Of a stretch of DNA of 17,691 nt, positions 1-8,900 are shown piece after piece. The position numbers were made by a program, and so were the translations under genes. The DNA is taken from NCBI GenBank assembly GCA_021736615.1, contig JAIPFN010000110.1, forward strand, positions 1 to 17,691. The letters run 5' to 3'. Under the pieces are notes generated by a model. It did no database searches. It worked only from the letters and a program-made list of their open reading frames with translations, and had not been told where the DNA came from. Source of the DNA: Phycisphaerae bacterium. GTDB taxonomy: Bacteria > Planctomycetota > Phycisphaerae > Sedimentisphaerales > Anaerohalosphaeraceae. How positions within the stretch are numbered: the first letter of the stretch is position 1; each line of letters begins with the position of its first letter.

Positions 1-393
1 ATCGCATTTTTCATGCCAGCCGACCTCGACGAGCAAGGGCATATCGAGAACGATCGCTTTTACGTTTTCGCAATGATTGTACTTTTTAATGAGCTTTTCG
101 GTCTGTTCGAGTACCAGTGGGTGGATGATCGAGTTTGTCAGTTCTACATTTTTATTGGATTTAAAAACAATCCCCGCCATTTTATATCGGTCGATTTTGC
201 CGTTTGCGCCAGTAATTTCTTCTCCGAGAGCATTTTTGAGGCTTGATATGACGTTTTCGTCGTCGAGAAGGGCGGTTACGATGGCGTCTGCGTCGATGAT
301 CGCGCAGCCGAGGCGGGCAAATTCGGCTGCTACCGATGACTTGCCGGAGGCGATTCCGCCTGTTATTCCGATGATTTTCTTGGGGTTTTCCAT
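1..393 (-). CDS. coaE: Dephospho-CoA kinase, C-terminal part cut by window edge
   Basis: This enzyme phosphorylates the 3'-hydroxyl of dephospho-CoA with ATP, the last step of coenzyme A synthesis in the cytoplasm. Reading the minus strand from the ATG at 393 gives MENPKKIIGITGGIASGKSS, with the Walker A loop GGIASGKS at residues 12-19. It continues with the IDAD motif near residue 37 and a VLDMPLLVE segment near residue 115, all in the order expected for CoaE. About 131 residues are visible of the roughly 200 usual for the family; the rest lies before position 1. I see no clear Shine-Dalgarno sequence before the ATG. The gene is divergent from the sensor kinase at 770. The family call is secure. 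Confidence 0.93.
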   Translation of the reverse strand, partial: MENPKKIIGITGGIASGKSSVAAEFARLGCAIIDADAIVTALLDDENVISSLKNALGEEITGANGKIDRYKMAGIVFKSNKNVELTNSIIHPLVLEQTEKLIKKYNHCENVKAIVLDMPLLVEVGWHEKCD

Positions 394-769
394 GATTTAT
401 GACTAATTAACAGACAATATCGGCTTGGTCAAGCTGAAAATCCGGGTTTGAGAGAATTGATCGGTCTTGTGAGTACTTGCGGTGGGGAGGTTTACCGTTT
501 TTTACCGAATTTGACCGGTTTTCAAGTTTGCGAAATTTTCAATATCCACATTTACTTGTTATTGTATCCTTCATTCTTTTTTACATTGTAACTCTTTAAG
601 GCTTTAGATAGGTAATTGTAAAATCAACATACGGTCAGCATTTTTTAATGATGGGCATGGGGTGATATTGGCTTGCAGTAAACATCACCCCATGCCGGCA
701 GGATGCGGACATTGCATGCGGCGACTATCGAATTATTTGCTTATTGACAAACGCTAACCGAAAGGGATA
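394..769. other. Non-coding region between coaE and sensor kinase
   Basis: No gene is supported in this divergent intergenic region. It holds a short near-palindrome, gcttggtcaagc, around 433-444, an AT-rich middle, a perfect 13-bp inverted repeat (654-666/684-696), and a possible promoter next to the kinase start (744-771). Confidence 0.6.
654..696. repeat. Perfect 13-bp inverted repeat with 17-nt spacer
   Basis: The arms ggcatggggtgat (654-666) and atcaccccatgcc (684-696) are exact reverse complements. There is no T-run on either side, so it is not an intrinsic terminator. It lies about 75 nt upstream of the sensor kinase. It could be an operator for a dimeric regulator or an RNA hairpin; the sequence does not decide between these. 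Confidence 0.7.
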
Positions 770-771
770 AT
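744..771 (+). promoter_or_regulatory. Possible sigma-70-type promoter at the kinase start
   Basis: TTGACA at 744-749 and GATAAT at 766-771 are separated by 16 nt. The -10 box overlaps the first candidate ATG (770), so a transcript from here would begin close to the second ATG at 779. This could be a chance match; no other good promoter is visible closer than the inverted repeat upstream. Confidence 0.4.
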
Positions 772-3082
772 GGTTTCTATGCGGCATAAAACTACAATTT
801 ATTTTCGTCTTTTATGTGGTTTTGGAATTGTATTAGTTCTTACCTTATTGCTTGGGCTTTTTGCTTTTGGACAAATGAAAACCCTGGCAAATCTTACGGT
901 AATAATGCATGACCATCCACTTACCGTAAGCAATGCGGTACGAGATATCAATTCGAACATTTTAGCGATGCATCGTACAATGAAAGATGTTGCATCAGCT
1001 AAGACTGAGGATGAAATCCATAAGCTGATTACATACGTTAATACGCATGAACAGGAAGTATTTGAACACTTTAATGTTGTATCTGAGCGTTTTTTAGGCA
1101 GCAAGGATGACGTCAAAAACGCTCAAAAGGCTTTTTCTGACTGGAAAGAAATTCGACAGGAGGTTGTCGAACTGATGCTTGAAGGCAAACAGGCACAGGC
1201 ACAGGCGATCACCAAGGGAAAAGGCAATGACCACGTCAACGATATTCTGAAAAAAATACTGGTAATGAGCGACTTTGCCGGCAGTAAAGCTGAAGAGTAT
1301 TTCGCCCAGTCACAGGAAATCATCGCCAAACAATACCTTATACTGACTTCACTGATCATTATAATTGTTTCTATAAGTGCAATTGTCGGCATTATTATTT
1401 CCAGGAAAATTACTGTTCCGATTGCGAACATTATTAATGAATTCAGGGAAATTGCAAAGGGAGATTTTAACCGTAAAGTAAATGTTGACGGTCTAAAAGA
1501 AATCGATCAACTCGCAGATGAATTCAACAAGATGACATCGCAATTAAAAAAGTCAACAACATCGATAAAACTCCTCAATGAGGAAATCGATCACCGTATA
1601 AAATTAGAGGAGGGCCTAAGAGTTGCCAACCAGCAATTGGCTTGTTCAGAGCAACAGCTAAAAGCGTCTAATCAGCAGTTGAGAGCCAGTGAGCAGCAAT
1701 TAAAAGCGTCTAATCAGCAGTTGAGTGCCAGTGGGCAGCAATTAAAAGCGTCTAATCAGCAGTTGACTGCTAACGAGCAGCAGCTTTTAGCCGCAGATCA
1801 AGACATGAGACTCAATGAGTCACGACTGGAGGTTTTATTAAAGCTCAATCAAATGAAGGATGCCTCTGTAAGTGAGATGGCGGATTTCGTAAGTGAAGAA
1901 TCAATAAGGCTTACAAAGAGTGACATGGGCTTTTTTGGATTTATCGATGAAAGCCAGGGGTTCATGAGAATACACGCCTGGTCCCAAAAAGCAATGGCTG
2001 AATGTAGAACGAGCGATAAGCCTTTGATATTTCCAATAGAAAATGCCGGTGTATGGGCTAACTGCATCAAATCCCGAAAAGCAGTAATTATAAATGATTA
2101 TTCATCGCATCATGATAATAAGAAAGGCGTTCCAGAGGGCCATGTAGAGCTGAAGCGTCTAATCAGTTTGCCTGTTTTTGAGGGTGATACAATCGTTGCA
2201 GTAGCGGCTGTGGCAAATAAACTCCACGATTATACCGACTCGGACGTTAAACAACTCGAACTGCTGTTTCATGAAATGTGGGAAATGATTTGCTACCAAA
2301 AGGCTCAAAGAGAACGAGACTTGCTCTTGAAAGAGCTTGAGTTCAAGAATAACGAACTTCAAGGCATTGTACATATAACTTCGCATGATCTGAAATCACC
2401 ACTGGTAAACATCAAAGGTTTCAGCAGTTTTCTTCAAAATCATTGCAAAGAACTTCTTAATCTTATGATGTCCCAGGATTTTAACGGTGAGATCAAGGAT
2501 AAAGTTGAATCTTTGGTCAACGCTTCCATTGAAGAGGATTTAGGCTTTATCATCTCAAGCACGGACCGGATGACCAGACTCATCGATGGTTTGGGTAAGA
2601 TTTCGAGAATTGGTACATCAAATATTTCTTTCAGAAAAGTTGATATGAATAAATTGATGTCTGAAATTTTCGAAACTGTAAAATATCAGACTGACAAGAA
2701 TAATACAGAAATTATCTTAGATGATTTGGTTCCCTGCCATGCTGATGAAGAGATGATCAAACATGTCTTTACCAACCTGGTTGATAATGCCATAAAATAC
2801 TTCAAGCCGAATCAGAAAGGATCAATAGAAGTCAGCGGATACAAGGAAGGCGACGATTGTGTCTATTGCATCAAGGATAACGGCATTGGAATGAAATCTC
2901 TGCATAAAAAGAAAATTTTTGATCTATACCATCGCCTCGAACCGCAGGGCAATGTAGAAGGTGAAGGGCTTGGGTTAACGATAGTTAAGAGTATCGTAGG
3001 CAAACATAACGGCAAAATCTGGGTCGAATCCGAAGAAAACGAAGGAAGCAAATTTTTTGTCTCATTTCCGAGCGTCGATTAG
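770..3082 (+). CDS. Membrane sensor histidine kinase (4HB-HAMP-coiled coil-GAF-HisKA-HATPase)
   Basis: This is an integral-membrane histidine kinase of 770 residues. A first membrane helix (about 14-36) and a second (about 189-212) flank a helical extracytoplasmic sensor of the four-helix-bundle MCP type. A HAMP linker follows (about 213-265), then an eight-heptad glutamine-rich coiled coil (residues 287-342) and a GAF domain (about 350-515). The HisKA box HITSHDLKSP has phospho-acceptor His539. The ATPase shows an N box NLVDNAIKY (669-677), G1 DNGIGM (703-708) and G2 GEGLGL (731-736). The HDLKSP form of the H box resembles phytochrome-like kinases. No receiver domain is fused and no regulator is adjacent, so its partner may be the receiver at 5415 or lie elsewhere. 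The start could be ATG 770 or ATG 779; gaaaggg at 760-766 is close to the first and far from the second. Confidence 0.92.
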   Translation: MVSMRHKTTIYFRLLCGFGIVLVLTLLLGLFAFGQMKTLANLTVIMHDHPLTVSNAVRDINSNILAMHRTMKDVASAKTEDEIHKLITYVNTHEQEVFEHFNVVSERFLGSKDDVKNAQKAFSDWKEIRQEVVELMLEGKQAQAQAITKGKGNDHVNDILKKILVMSDFAGSKAEEYFAQSQEIIAKQYLILTSLIIIIVSISAIVGIIISRKITVPIANIINEFREIAKGDFNRKVNVDGLKEIDQLADEFNKMTSQLKKSTTSIKLLNEEIDHRIKLEEGLRVANQQLACSEQQLKASNQQLRASEQQLKASNQQLSASGQQLKASNQQLTANEQQLLAADQDMRLNESRLEVLLKLNQMKDASVSEMADFVSEESIRLTKSDMGFFGFIDESQGFMRIHAWSQKAMAECRTSDKPLIFPIENAGVWANCIKSRKAVIINDYSSHHDNKKGVPEGHVELKRLISLPVFEGDTIVAVAAVANKLHDYTDSDVKQLELLFHEMWEMICYQKAQRERDLLLKELEFKNNELQGIVHITSHDLKSPLVNIKGFSSFLQNHCKELLNLMMSQDFNGEIKDKVESLVNASIEEDLGFIISSTDRMTRLIDGLGKISRIGTSNISFRKVDMNKLMSEIFETVKYQTDKNNTEIILDDLVPCHADEEMIKHVFTNLVDNAIKYFKPNQKGSIEVSGYKEGDDCVYCIKDNGIGMKSLHKKKIFDLYHRLEPQGNVEGEGLGLTIVKSIVGKHNGKIWVESEENEGSKFFVSFPSVD
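1628..1795 (+). repeat. In-gene heptad-coding tandem repeat (21/42 bp units)
   Basis: Eight consecutive 21-bp units encode heptads of the form xQQLxAS (for example NQQLRAS, EQQLKAS). Alternating E/N heptads make a 42-bp higher-order unit. Three copies, at 1649-1690, 1691-1732 and 1733-1774, are nearly identical at DNA level. The frame is kept, giving a continuous coiled coil between HAMP and GAF. The near-identity suggests recent duplication and possible copy-number variation. Confidence 0.85.
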
Positions 3083-3290
3083 TAACCGGTCCTTCCAATT
3101 AAGTGAGGCGGTCATTTTTAGGAATCAGTTTTTTACGGCTTAAACCATAGTCAAGCCCGCTGGAAGCCAACGGTAAAGGCTTTTTGAGCAGCCCCGACAG
3201 TCCCCTATTACTCTATCAACTCAAACTGACCGATTGGCTAGTTTGAAATGAATAATGTCTATTGTCTATTGTATAATAAATGATTCGCCC

Positions 3291-3318
3291 AGACCCTTCG
3301 ACAGGCTCAGGACAGGTC
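3291..3318. repeat. Intergenic element with cccttcgacaggctcagga core
   Basis: The stretch agacccttcgacaggctcag, continuing into gacaggtcggccgag, matches from memory a short motif (ccttcgac-a/t-agctcagga types) that recurs between genes in many unrelated bacteria. Here it sits next to a small tctattg tandem. Only one copy is in this window, so its repeat nature rests on recollection rather than on the sequence. Confidence 0.4.
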
Positions 3319-3379
3319 GGCCGAGGCATTTTCATTAAAAAGCAAAAGCTGCGTAACACTTTTAATTGCAATGATTTAC

Positions 3380-3409
3380 GTCAAGACCCAAGCTGTTTTC
3401 GGTCTTGAC
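3380..3409. repeat. Perfect 9-bp hairpin, gtcaagacc/ggtcttgac
   Basis: Arms 3380-3388 and 3401-3409 are exact reverse complements around a 12-nt loop. The hairpin lies about 200 nt upstream of the PAS kinase. There is no U-tract after it, so a terminator is unlikely. It could be an operator or a leader structure. Confidence 0.5.
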
Positions 3410-3612
3410 AATGGTGAGTACTTCAAAGGTCGACCTGATGCTAGCGGCGAAAAATACCGGCAATGTTACCGTAGATTTAGACAGGCAATGTCGGTAAATT
3501 TGAGGCGGTGTTAATTTATTTTTTTAGTTAAAAGGGGGTAGTCTTTTGTCGATAGTTTTCATAATGGGAATTGCCATTTAGGCGATTTCATTTTTCAAGA
3601 GGCTTCGGCAAG

Positions 3613-5379
3613 ATGGTGACAATAGCAGATCTTATTAGCAACACAGCGTGTGACGATCAGGTTGAATGTGACCTGGTTGTCGGCGCTGAGATGTCTGTAC
3701 GTGATGTGCTTGCGCGGATGGAAGAGTCCGGCAGCGGGTATGTCGGCATTGAGTTGGAAAGCGGCAGCGGCCAGGTGGTTCTATCGAGACAGGAACTTGT
3801 TGACGGGCTGCTTCGTGAAATTGATCGAGCTGGAGAAAGGCTCGTCGATCTACAAAATCATATCGACGAGGAAATGTCAGTCCAACTCGACCTGGTGCAT
3901 GAAAACACCAGGTCGATGGCTGAAGCCGAAACGAATAAGTTTAAAGTTGCCATAGACTATATGACCGAGGGGCTTGTCATTATCGGTACCGACGGCAAAA
4001 TTAACAAATGCAATCCTTCGGCGAAGAAACTTTTCGGTCTTGAAGGCAATGGAAGTATCGAGGCCTTTTCGGACGTTTTTGACGATTACGGTTTCCTGGA
4101 GATGTTCACAGAGAGCATTAGAGACAGTGTCGATAACTGGGGACAGTTCAAAATGAAATCGCCGTCGCAAGCGATTATTCAGATACGATGGACCGAGATG
4201 GTCGATGAATGCGGCGATCTTATTGGAAATCTGGTTATGCTTCGAGACGTTACGGACGAGCTTGCCGGCGAAAAGGCCAAAACCGAGTTTATACAGGCTA
4301 TAACCCACGAATTACGCACTCCTCTTACGATCATTCAGAATTCCGTATCGAATATTCTCGCAGGAGTGACGGGTAAATTAAGCGATAAGCTTCGCGGTTA
4401 TCTTGAAACCATACAGGGTGACTGTAAGCGGTTTGGCGGTCTTGTCAGCGACCTCCTTGACATGTCAAAGCTCGAATCAGGAGACATGGCGTTAAACAGG
4501 CAGGTTATGGGTCTTGGCGAAGCTATCGAAGGTGCCCTGTCGAAATTACGTTCTAAGGCCAAAGTTAAAGGCGTTCAGATCGCTCCTTTAGATTTGCCGT
4601 ATATAACTCCTGTTTATGCCGACCGTGTCAGGATCAACCAGATTCTTTGCAATCTTGTGGAAAACGCGGTCAAGTTCAGCGAATCGGGCGATACTGTTAC
4701 AGTTCGGTGCTATGAAGAGGGTAAGGCTATCGTAACGGTTGTCGAAGATACCGGAGCGGGGATTCCTGAAATTCATCAAAAACAGTTATTCAATAAGTTC
4801 CACCAGATCGGCAGGCAGGCCGGTGCCGGTTACAAGGGTATGGGGCTTGGTCTTTCGATATGCAAGGGCGTCGTCGAGATGCATGGCGGTAAGGTTTGGG
4901 TCGAAAGTAAAGAAGGGAGCGGAACTAAGATGTTTTTCTCGCTGCCTAAGATAGACCCTTCCATAGTGCTTAATAAGCACCTGGCCTCACTCCTGGAAAC
5001 TGCCAAAGCATCCGGTGAGGAATTTGCAATAATGGTTGTTCGCTTTGATGTTGTAGATTCAGACTTGCCGCAATGTCATCAAGTTATCGGAACCGGCATA
5101 AAAGAATTGCTTGACAGAAGCGGAGATTTTTTGACAGAGAAAAAGGACCTTGCCCTTGATATTAGCGATTTTGAGGTTGTTTTCGCTGTTAGCAACGCAA
5201 GAAAGAAGCGTGTTGATGCTGTTAAGAAGAAAATTGCAAAAATTGTAAAAAATATTAAAAACAGTAAGTTCAACGGCGAAGCTATAGTGCCGATGATTGG
5301 TGTAGGCATATATCCGACAGATTCAAATGAGATCATTGAGATTGAAAATCTGGCCAGGAATACAGCCGTTAAGTTTTGA
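3613..5379 (+). CDS. Soluble PAS histidine kinase with degenerate GGDEF-like C-terminus
   Basis: This is a cytoplasmic histidine kinase of 588 residues with no membrane helix. Residues 1-65 resemble half of a CBS-type sensor unit (MSVRDVLARMEESGSGYVGI, later VVLSRQELVDGLL). A short coiled coil follows, then a PAS domain (about 111-210) and HisKA with H box AITHELRTP (His232). The ATPase has N box NLVENAVKF (347-355), G1 DTGAGI (379-384) and G2 GMGLGL (409-414). After the kinase core, residues about 450-588 fit the fold pattern of a GGDEF domain, but the signature is replaced by ISDFE (517-521); it ends with IGVGIYPTD and a helix. Such a domain should not make cyclic di-GMP and may bind a ligand or partner. 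I chose ATG 3613 because AAGAGG at 3597-3602 sits 10 nt before it; the in-frame TTG at 3571 has no such site. The response regulator follows after 35 nt, so the two are probably co-transcribed. Confidence 0.9.
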   Translation: MVTIADLISNTACDDQVECDLVVGAEMSVRDVLARMEESGSGYVGIELESGSGQVVLSRQELVDGLLREIDRAGERLVDLQNHIDEEMSVQLDLVHENTRSMAEAETNKFKVAIDYMTEGLVIIGTDGKINKCNPSAKKLFGLEGNGSIEAFSDVFDDYGFLEMFTESIRDSVDNWGQFKMKSPSQAIIQIRWTEMVDECGDLIGNLVMLRDVTDELAGEKAKTEFIQAITHELRTPLTIIQNSVSNILAGVTGKLSDKLRGYLETIQGDCKRFGGLVSDLLDMSKLESGDMALNRQVMGLGEAIEGALSKLRSKAKVKGVQIAPLDLPYITPVYADRVRINQILCNLVENAVKFSESGDTVTVRCYEEGKAIVTVVEDTGAGIPEIHQKQLFNKFHQIGRQAGAGYKGMGLGLSICKGVVEMHGGKVWVESKEGSGTKMFFSLPKIDPSIVLNKHLASLLETAKASGEEFAIMVVRFDVVDSDLPQCHQVIGTGIKELLDRSGDFLTEKKDLALDISDFEVVFAVSNARKKRVDAVKKKIAKIVKNIKNSKFNGEAIVPMIGVGIYPTDSNEIIEIENLARNTAVKF

Positions 5380-5414
5380 TGGGCTATAGGGTCCTTTATT
5401 AATGGAGAGCGATT

Positions 5415-5834
5415 ATGTTTGATTTTTTAGGTTTAAAGAAAAAAACTGACAGGGTAAAGATACTTATCGTCGACGATGAGCCGAATATTGTTCAGACGCT
5501 TCAGGACAGACTGGAGATGAACGACTTCGATGTTGTCACTGCGTCTAATGGTAAGGAAGGTCTGGAACAGGCCATTCTGGAAAAGCCGGATGTTGTCCTT
5601 CTGGACGTTATTATGCCTGTTATGGACGGTCTTGAGATGCTTGAAGCACTTCGGAAAGAACCGGCTTGCGAAAACATTTCTGTCGTAATGCTTACGGCAA
5701 GGAGCCAGACACAAGACATCGCAAGAGCGAACGCCTGCGGCATCGAAGATTACATCGTAAAACCGTTCGACCTTAGCGAACTGCTCGAAAAGATCGAAAG
5801 CATAGTAGAAAACAGAAAAGCACTGGCCGGATAA
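5415..5834 (+). CDS. Receiver-only response regulator
   Basis: A 139-residue CheY-like receiver with no output domain. After an N-terminal hydrophobic/basic stretch MFDFLGLKKK it carries the acidic pair Asp20-Asp21, phospho-acceptor Asp64 in VVLLDVIMPVMDG, Thr94 in VMLTAR and Lys116 in IVKPFD, so every residue needed for phosphorylation is present. It probably receives phosphate from the kinase directly upstream (gap 35 nt). Its output must work through protein contacts, such as another kinase, a phosphorelay protein or a motor or localisation factor. GGAGAG at 5404-5409 gives a well-placed ribosome site. A strong terminator follows. Confidence 0.93.
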   Translation: MFDFLGLKKKTDRVKILIVDDEPNIVQTLQDRLEMNDFDVVTASNGKEGLEQAILEKPDVVLLDVIMPVMDGLEMLEALRKEPACENISVVMLTARSQTQDIARANACGIEDYIVKPFDLSELLEKIESIVENRKALAG

Positions 5835-5872
5835 TACCGGCGGGGTGTTTGCCCTGAGATACATGAAATATC

Positions 5873-5916
5873 AAAAGCTGAAGGGAAAATCGGAATTTCC
5901 TTTCAGCTTTTTTTTT
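5873..5916 (+). terminator. Intrinsic terminator of the kinase/regulator operon
   Basis: Arms aaaagctgaagggaaa (5873-5888) and tttcctttcagctttt (5896-5911) pair over 16 bp with one G-U wobble and a 7-nt loop, running into nine T residues at 5908-5916. The convergent gene ends only 34 nt further on, so the stem may also act weakly in the other direction. Confidence 0.9.
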
Positions 5917-5949
5917 ATTCAATCGTCTTCCAGAAATTTACGGAACCGT

Positions 5950-8900
5950 TCAAGGTTTTTTGATGCTTTTGATGCTTTCCAGTATGCTTCTTCTGGTCAT
6001 TACGTCCGGGTAATCTTTTGCGATGTCTGATAATTTTTCTACGCAGCCTTTATCGCCGATCCTGCCAAGTGCGATGGCGGCTTGCTGGCGTACGCATGGT
6101 GCGTTGTCGAGGTTTTCCAGTGCGTTCAATAACGCCGGAACCGCTTTGTTTTCCTTTAGCATTCCAAGTCCCCATGCCGCGGCGGGGCGGAAAAACGGCC
6201 GCCATCCTTTATAGAGTATGTGCGTCGGAGGAGTGTTTAAACCGGCGGGGGCTTCGGTCGGTTCGTTGACCAGTACGTCAAGCAGGATGTCGGCGGAGGT
6301 TTTGTCGCCGATTCTGCCGAGGGTGCGGATCAGATAGAAACAGCACCAGTTGCGTTTTTCGGAATCATTGCCGGCTCGGTACTTTTTGACAAGTTCGCCG
6401 ATGCGGGGGGCATATTTTGTGTCATCGCAAACGACCGACAAAATCTGTGCGGCCCGGGCCTGGGCGGAGTATCTTCGGATATGGCCCTCGGCGTGGGGCG
6501 ACAGACTTACCGAAGCGATCAACGAGTTGTCTGATTTTGTGTTGGTGCCGTTAAGGACGGCAAGGCATGCCTCGACTACATTTTCTAATTCGCCGCTACG
6601 TGCGATTATCCGGGCCGACAACGCTTCATAGCTGTCGAGTTCGTATAAAAGACCGCGATCTTTATCGGCTGGGATAGACTCTACGATTCTGTTGACAAGC
6701 GGTGCGGTGTTTCTGGTTCCCATTCGGTCAAACGCTTCAAGCATGCGGTAGTGCAGGATCGATGAATGACATCCCATTAGCCAACTGTGCTCTGCGGTGC
6801 GAAAAACGTAGTCGCTGAAACTGTTCAATTTTGCGAATGCGGCAAGTAGGGCTTTCTCGGTCTGGGGCGTGCCGATTAGGCCCAGGGCCTCGGCTGCCGT
6901 TGCCGAGATGTATATTGGTTTCTGGCCGTAGCCAAGCTCATGGAAGCCGCCGCCGCCTTTTTTCGTTAGATTGTCATTCATCAGGCCGGTAAGCAGTTCG
7001 ACGGACTCTGTGTCTTTCAGGTATCCAAGCGATCTCATCGCCGTCATTAGTTTGCGTAAATCCGTATCGCCGTTGGCGGTGAGGAATTGGCGAATTGCTT
7101 TCTTGCTCGCATCGCCGCCGATATGGCCAAGGGACTGTAATGCCATCAGGACTTCCTGCGAATCGGCAGAAGACAGTTTTTCGATCTGCGAGCTTTCAAT
7201 GGCGTTCCAGTCGGGGTTTTTCCATGAGTCGGCAGAGGCGGTTCCTGTCAGATTCTCAAGTGCTATCCGTATGGCATTTCGAACCGTGGCGTTGGAGCCC
7301 TTCAATGCTTTCGATAGAGCGGTTACGGCTTTGCGGTTACCGCAAGCTGACAGCGAAAGGGCCGCGGCGGTTCTGATCTCTGTGTTTTTTTCATTATGCA
7401 AAGCATCGCTTAAAGCCTTGACGAAGTCGCGGTCGTGGCCGATACCCATCCGGCGAATCGCTGACAGCCTGATATTTGCATTGGCATTGTTTGCCGCCTT
7501 TAACAGTTCTTCGGGGCTTGCCGGCAAATTAATTGAGCTGGCTTCGCGGAAACGTTCGAGCTGCAAATTTAAGACTCCCCCGTTGGCACCGTTATTGGCC
7601 CTGAAGCGGTGGGGCTCTCCCTGTCCGAGGAGTTTTACGGGTTTGTTCATTATCGCCTTGGATAACTTCATCGCTACCGGTGCACTCGACGCGGCGGCGT
7701 GACAGCCTACGCATGCCCGCTGTTCATCGGGGCGAACGTAAATCCATGACATCTCGTTAACGACCGGTCTGCCTTCGCCGTCTACTGCCTGCATGGCAAG
7801 CGGCCTGTCGGCGGGAACCTCTACGTAGAATGATCCGTCCGATGCCAGGGGCACGGTGCCAAGCTCGACGCCTTCTGTGCCGATATGGGCATAGATGGTT
7901 TTTGTCGGTTCAAGGGTAAAGGGCCTTCCTTCGTAAATGCGGACTGCTTTGACGCGTTTGAGGTCGGCGGTGTTATGCTGGGTGTTCAAAACATTCTGGC
8001 AGTAAAGAAAGCCGGTCTTGGAAATAGAGCGGTCGGCTTTTGGGTCAACCATAGAGGGTCTTAGCATCGGTGCAGGCCTTGGCGCGAGGTGGACGACCGA
8101 GTGGATGTCGTCTTCGGCGTAGCCTCTGGTCAGATCGGCAGGGTCGGCGGCAGGCATGTTGAGGTTTGCGGTAGCGAGTATTTCGGTTATGTCCTTGGTA
8201 GCTGGGTCGAAAGTCAGCAGCCTTTTGCGTTTGATCGAGGTACAGAGCAGACGGCCGTTCGGCAACGGCGACATGTCGTATGGGACAAAACCGCCGATCA
8301 AAGGCTCACCCGTTGCCGAGGTGGAACTGACCAGGCCTTTTTGATTGATGGCGGCAACTTTGCCGTTGGGCAGGGCCGCGCAACTGCCGACTCCGTAATT
8401 TCTGAGCCAACTGGAATTTGCTTCTGCGCCGACATTACTTTCGTATTTTATGCCGCTTCGTCCCGGGCCGATGATGACCTGTCCGCCGGTTCCGTCCATG
8501 CGGGTTTGGTGGAGGTGGGTTTCCACTTTTGCGCGTTCGAGGAAATTGTCCGACCTGATGAATGTCAGCGATCCGCCGGCGGTGACATGGGGTTCACGAT
8601 CGGCGACTATGTGGTAGGTCATCGGTAAAATGTTTTTGCCGTCGGCATTGCAGGTAAATAACGAGGAAGCAAACTTGGCGTGATATTCCTCGCGGTTGCC
8701 GATTCGGGTGGAACTGAAAATGATTCTTCCGTCCGGCAGTTCGGCGGGGTCATAGTCATGGAAAGGGCCGGTTGTGATCTGTCGAAGATTTTCGCCGTCG
8801 ATGCCGACTGCGTAAATGTGGTAATAGGCCTCGTCTTTTTTGGCGAGTGAAAAATAAACTGTCTTTCCGTCATAGGAAACACTTGGCGAGCCGAGGACAC

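Larger units (their letters stand above)
3083..3612. other. Non-coding region with several hairpins
   Basis: No gene is supported across these 530 nt. Visible structure includes a stem of 11 pairs with one mismatch and one wobble at 3221-3246, and a tctattg direct repeat at about 3258-3272. A widespread-type element with ccttcgacaggctcagg lies at about 3293-3316. A perfect 9-bp hairpin lies at 3380-3409, and an imperfect hairpin around taccggca/tgtcggta lies at about 3451-3499. No strong terminator follows the upstream kinase, and I could not find a convincing promoter for the downstream one. Confidence 0.6.

Noticed and set aside
1649..1774. Possible CRISPR-like or noncoding repeat array
   Set aside because: The 42-bp units are contiguous without spacers and keep the coiled-coil heptad frame of the kinase.
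3571..3612. TTG-initiated 14-residue N-terminal extension of the PAS kinase
   Set aside because: ATG 3613 has AAGAGG at a good distance and begins the recognisable domain; the TTG has no ribosome site.
3083..3612. Possible cyclic di-GMP riboswitch before the kinase with the GGDEF-like tail
   Set aside because: I could not find the GEMM-type conserved cores; only generic hairpins are visible.
6971..7702. 243-codon plus-strand open frame
   Set aside because: It is a shadow of the HEAT-repeat region of the large secreted protein.
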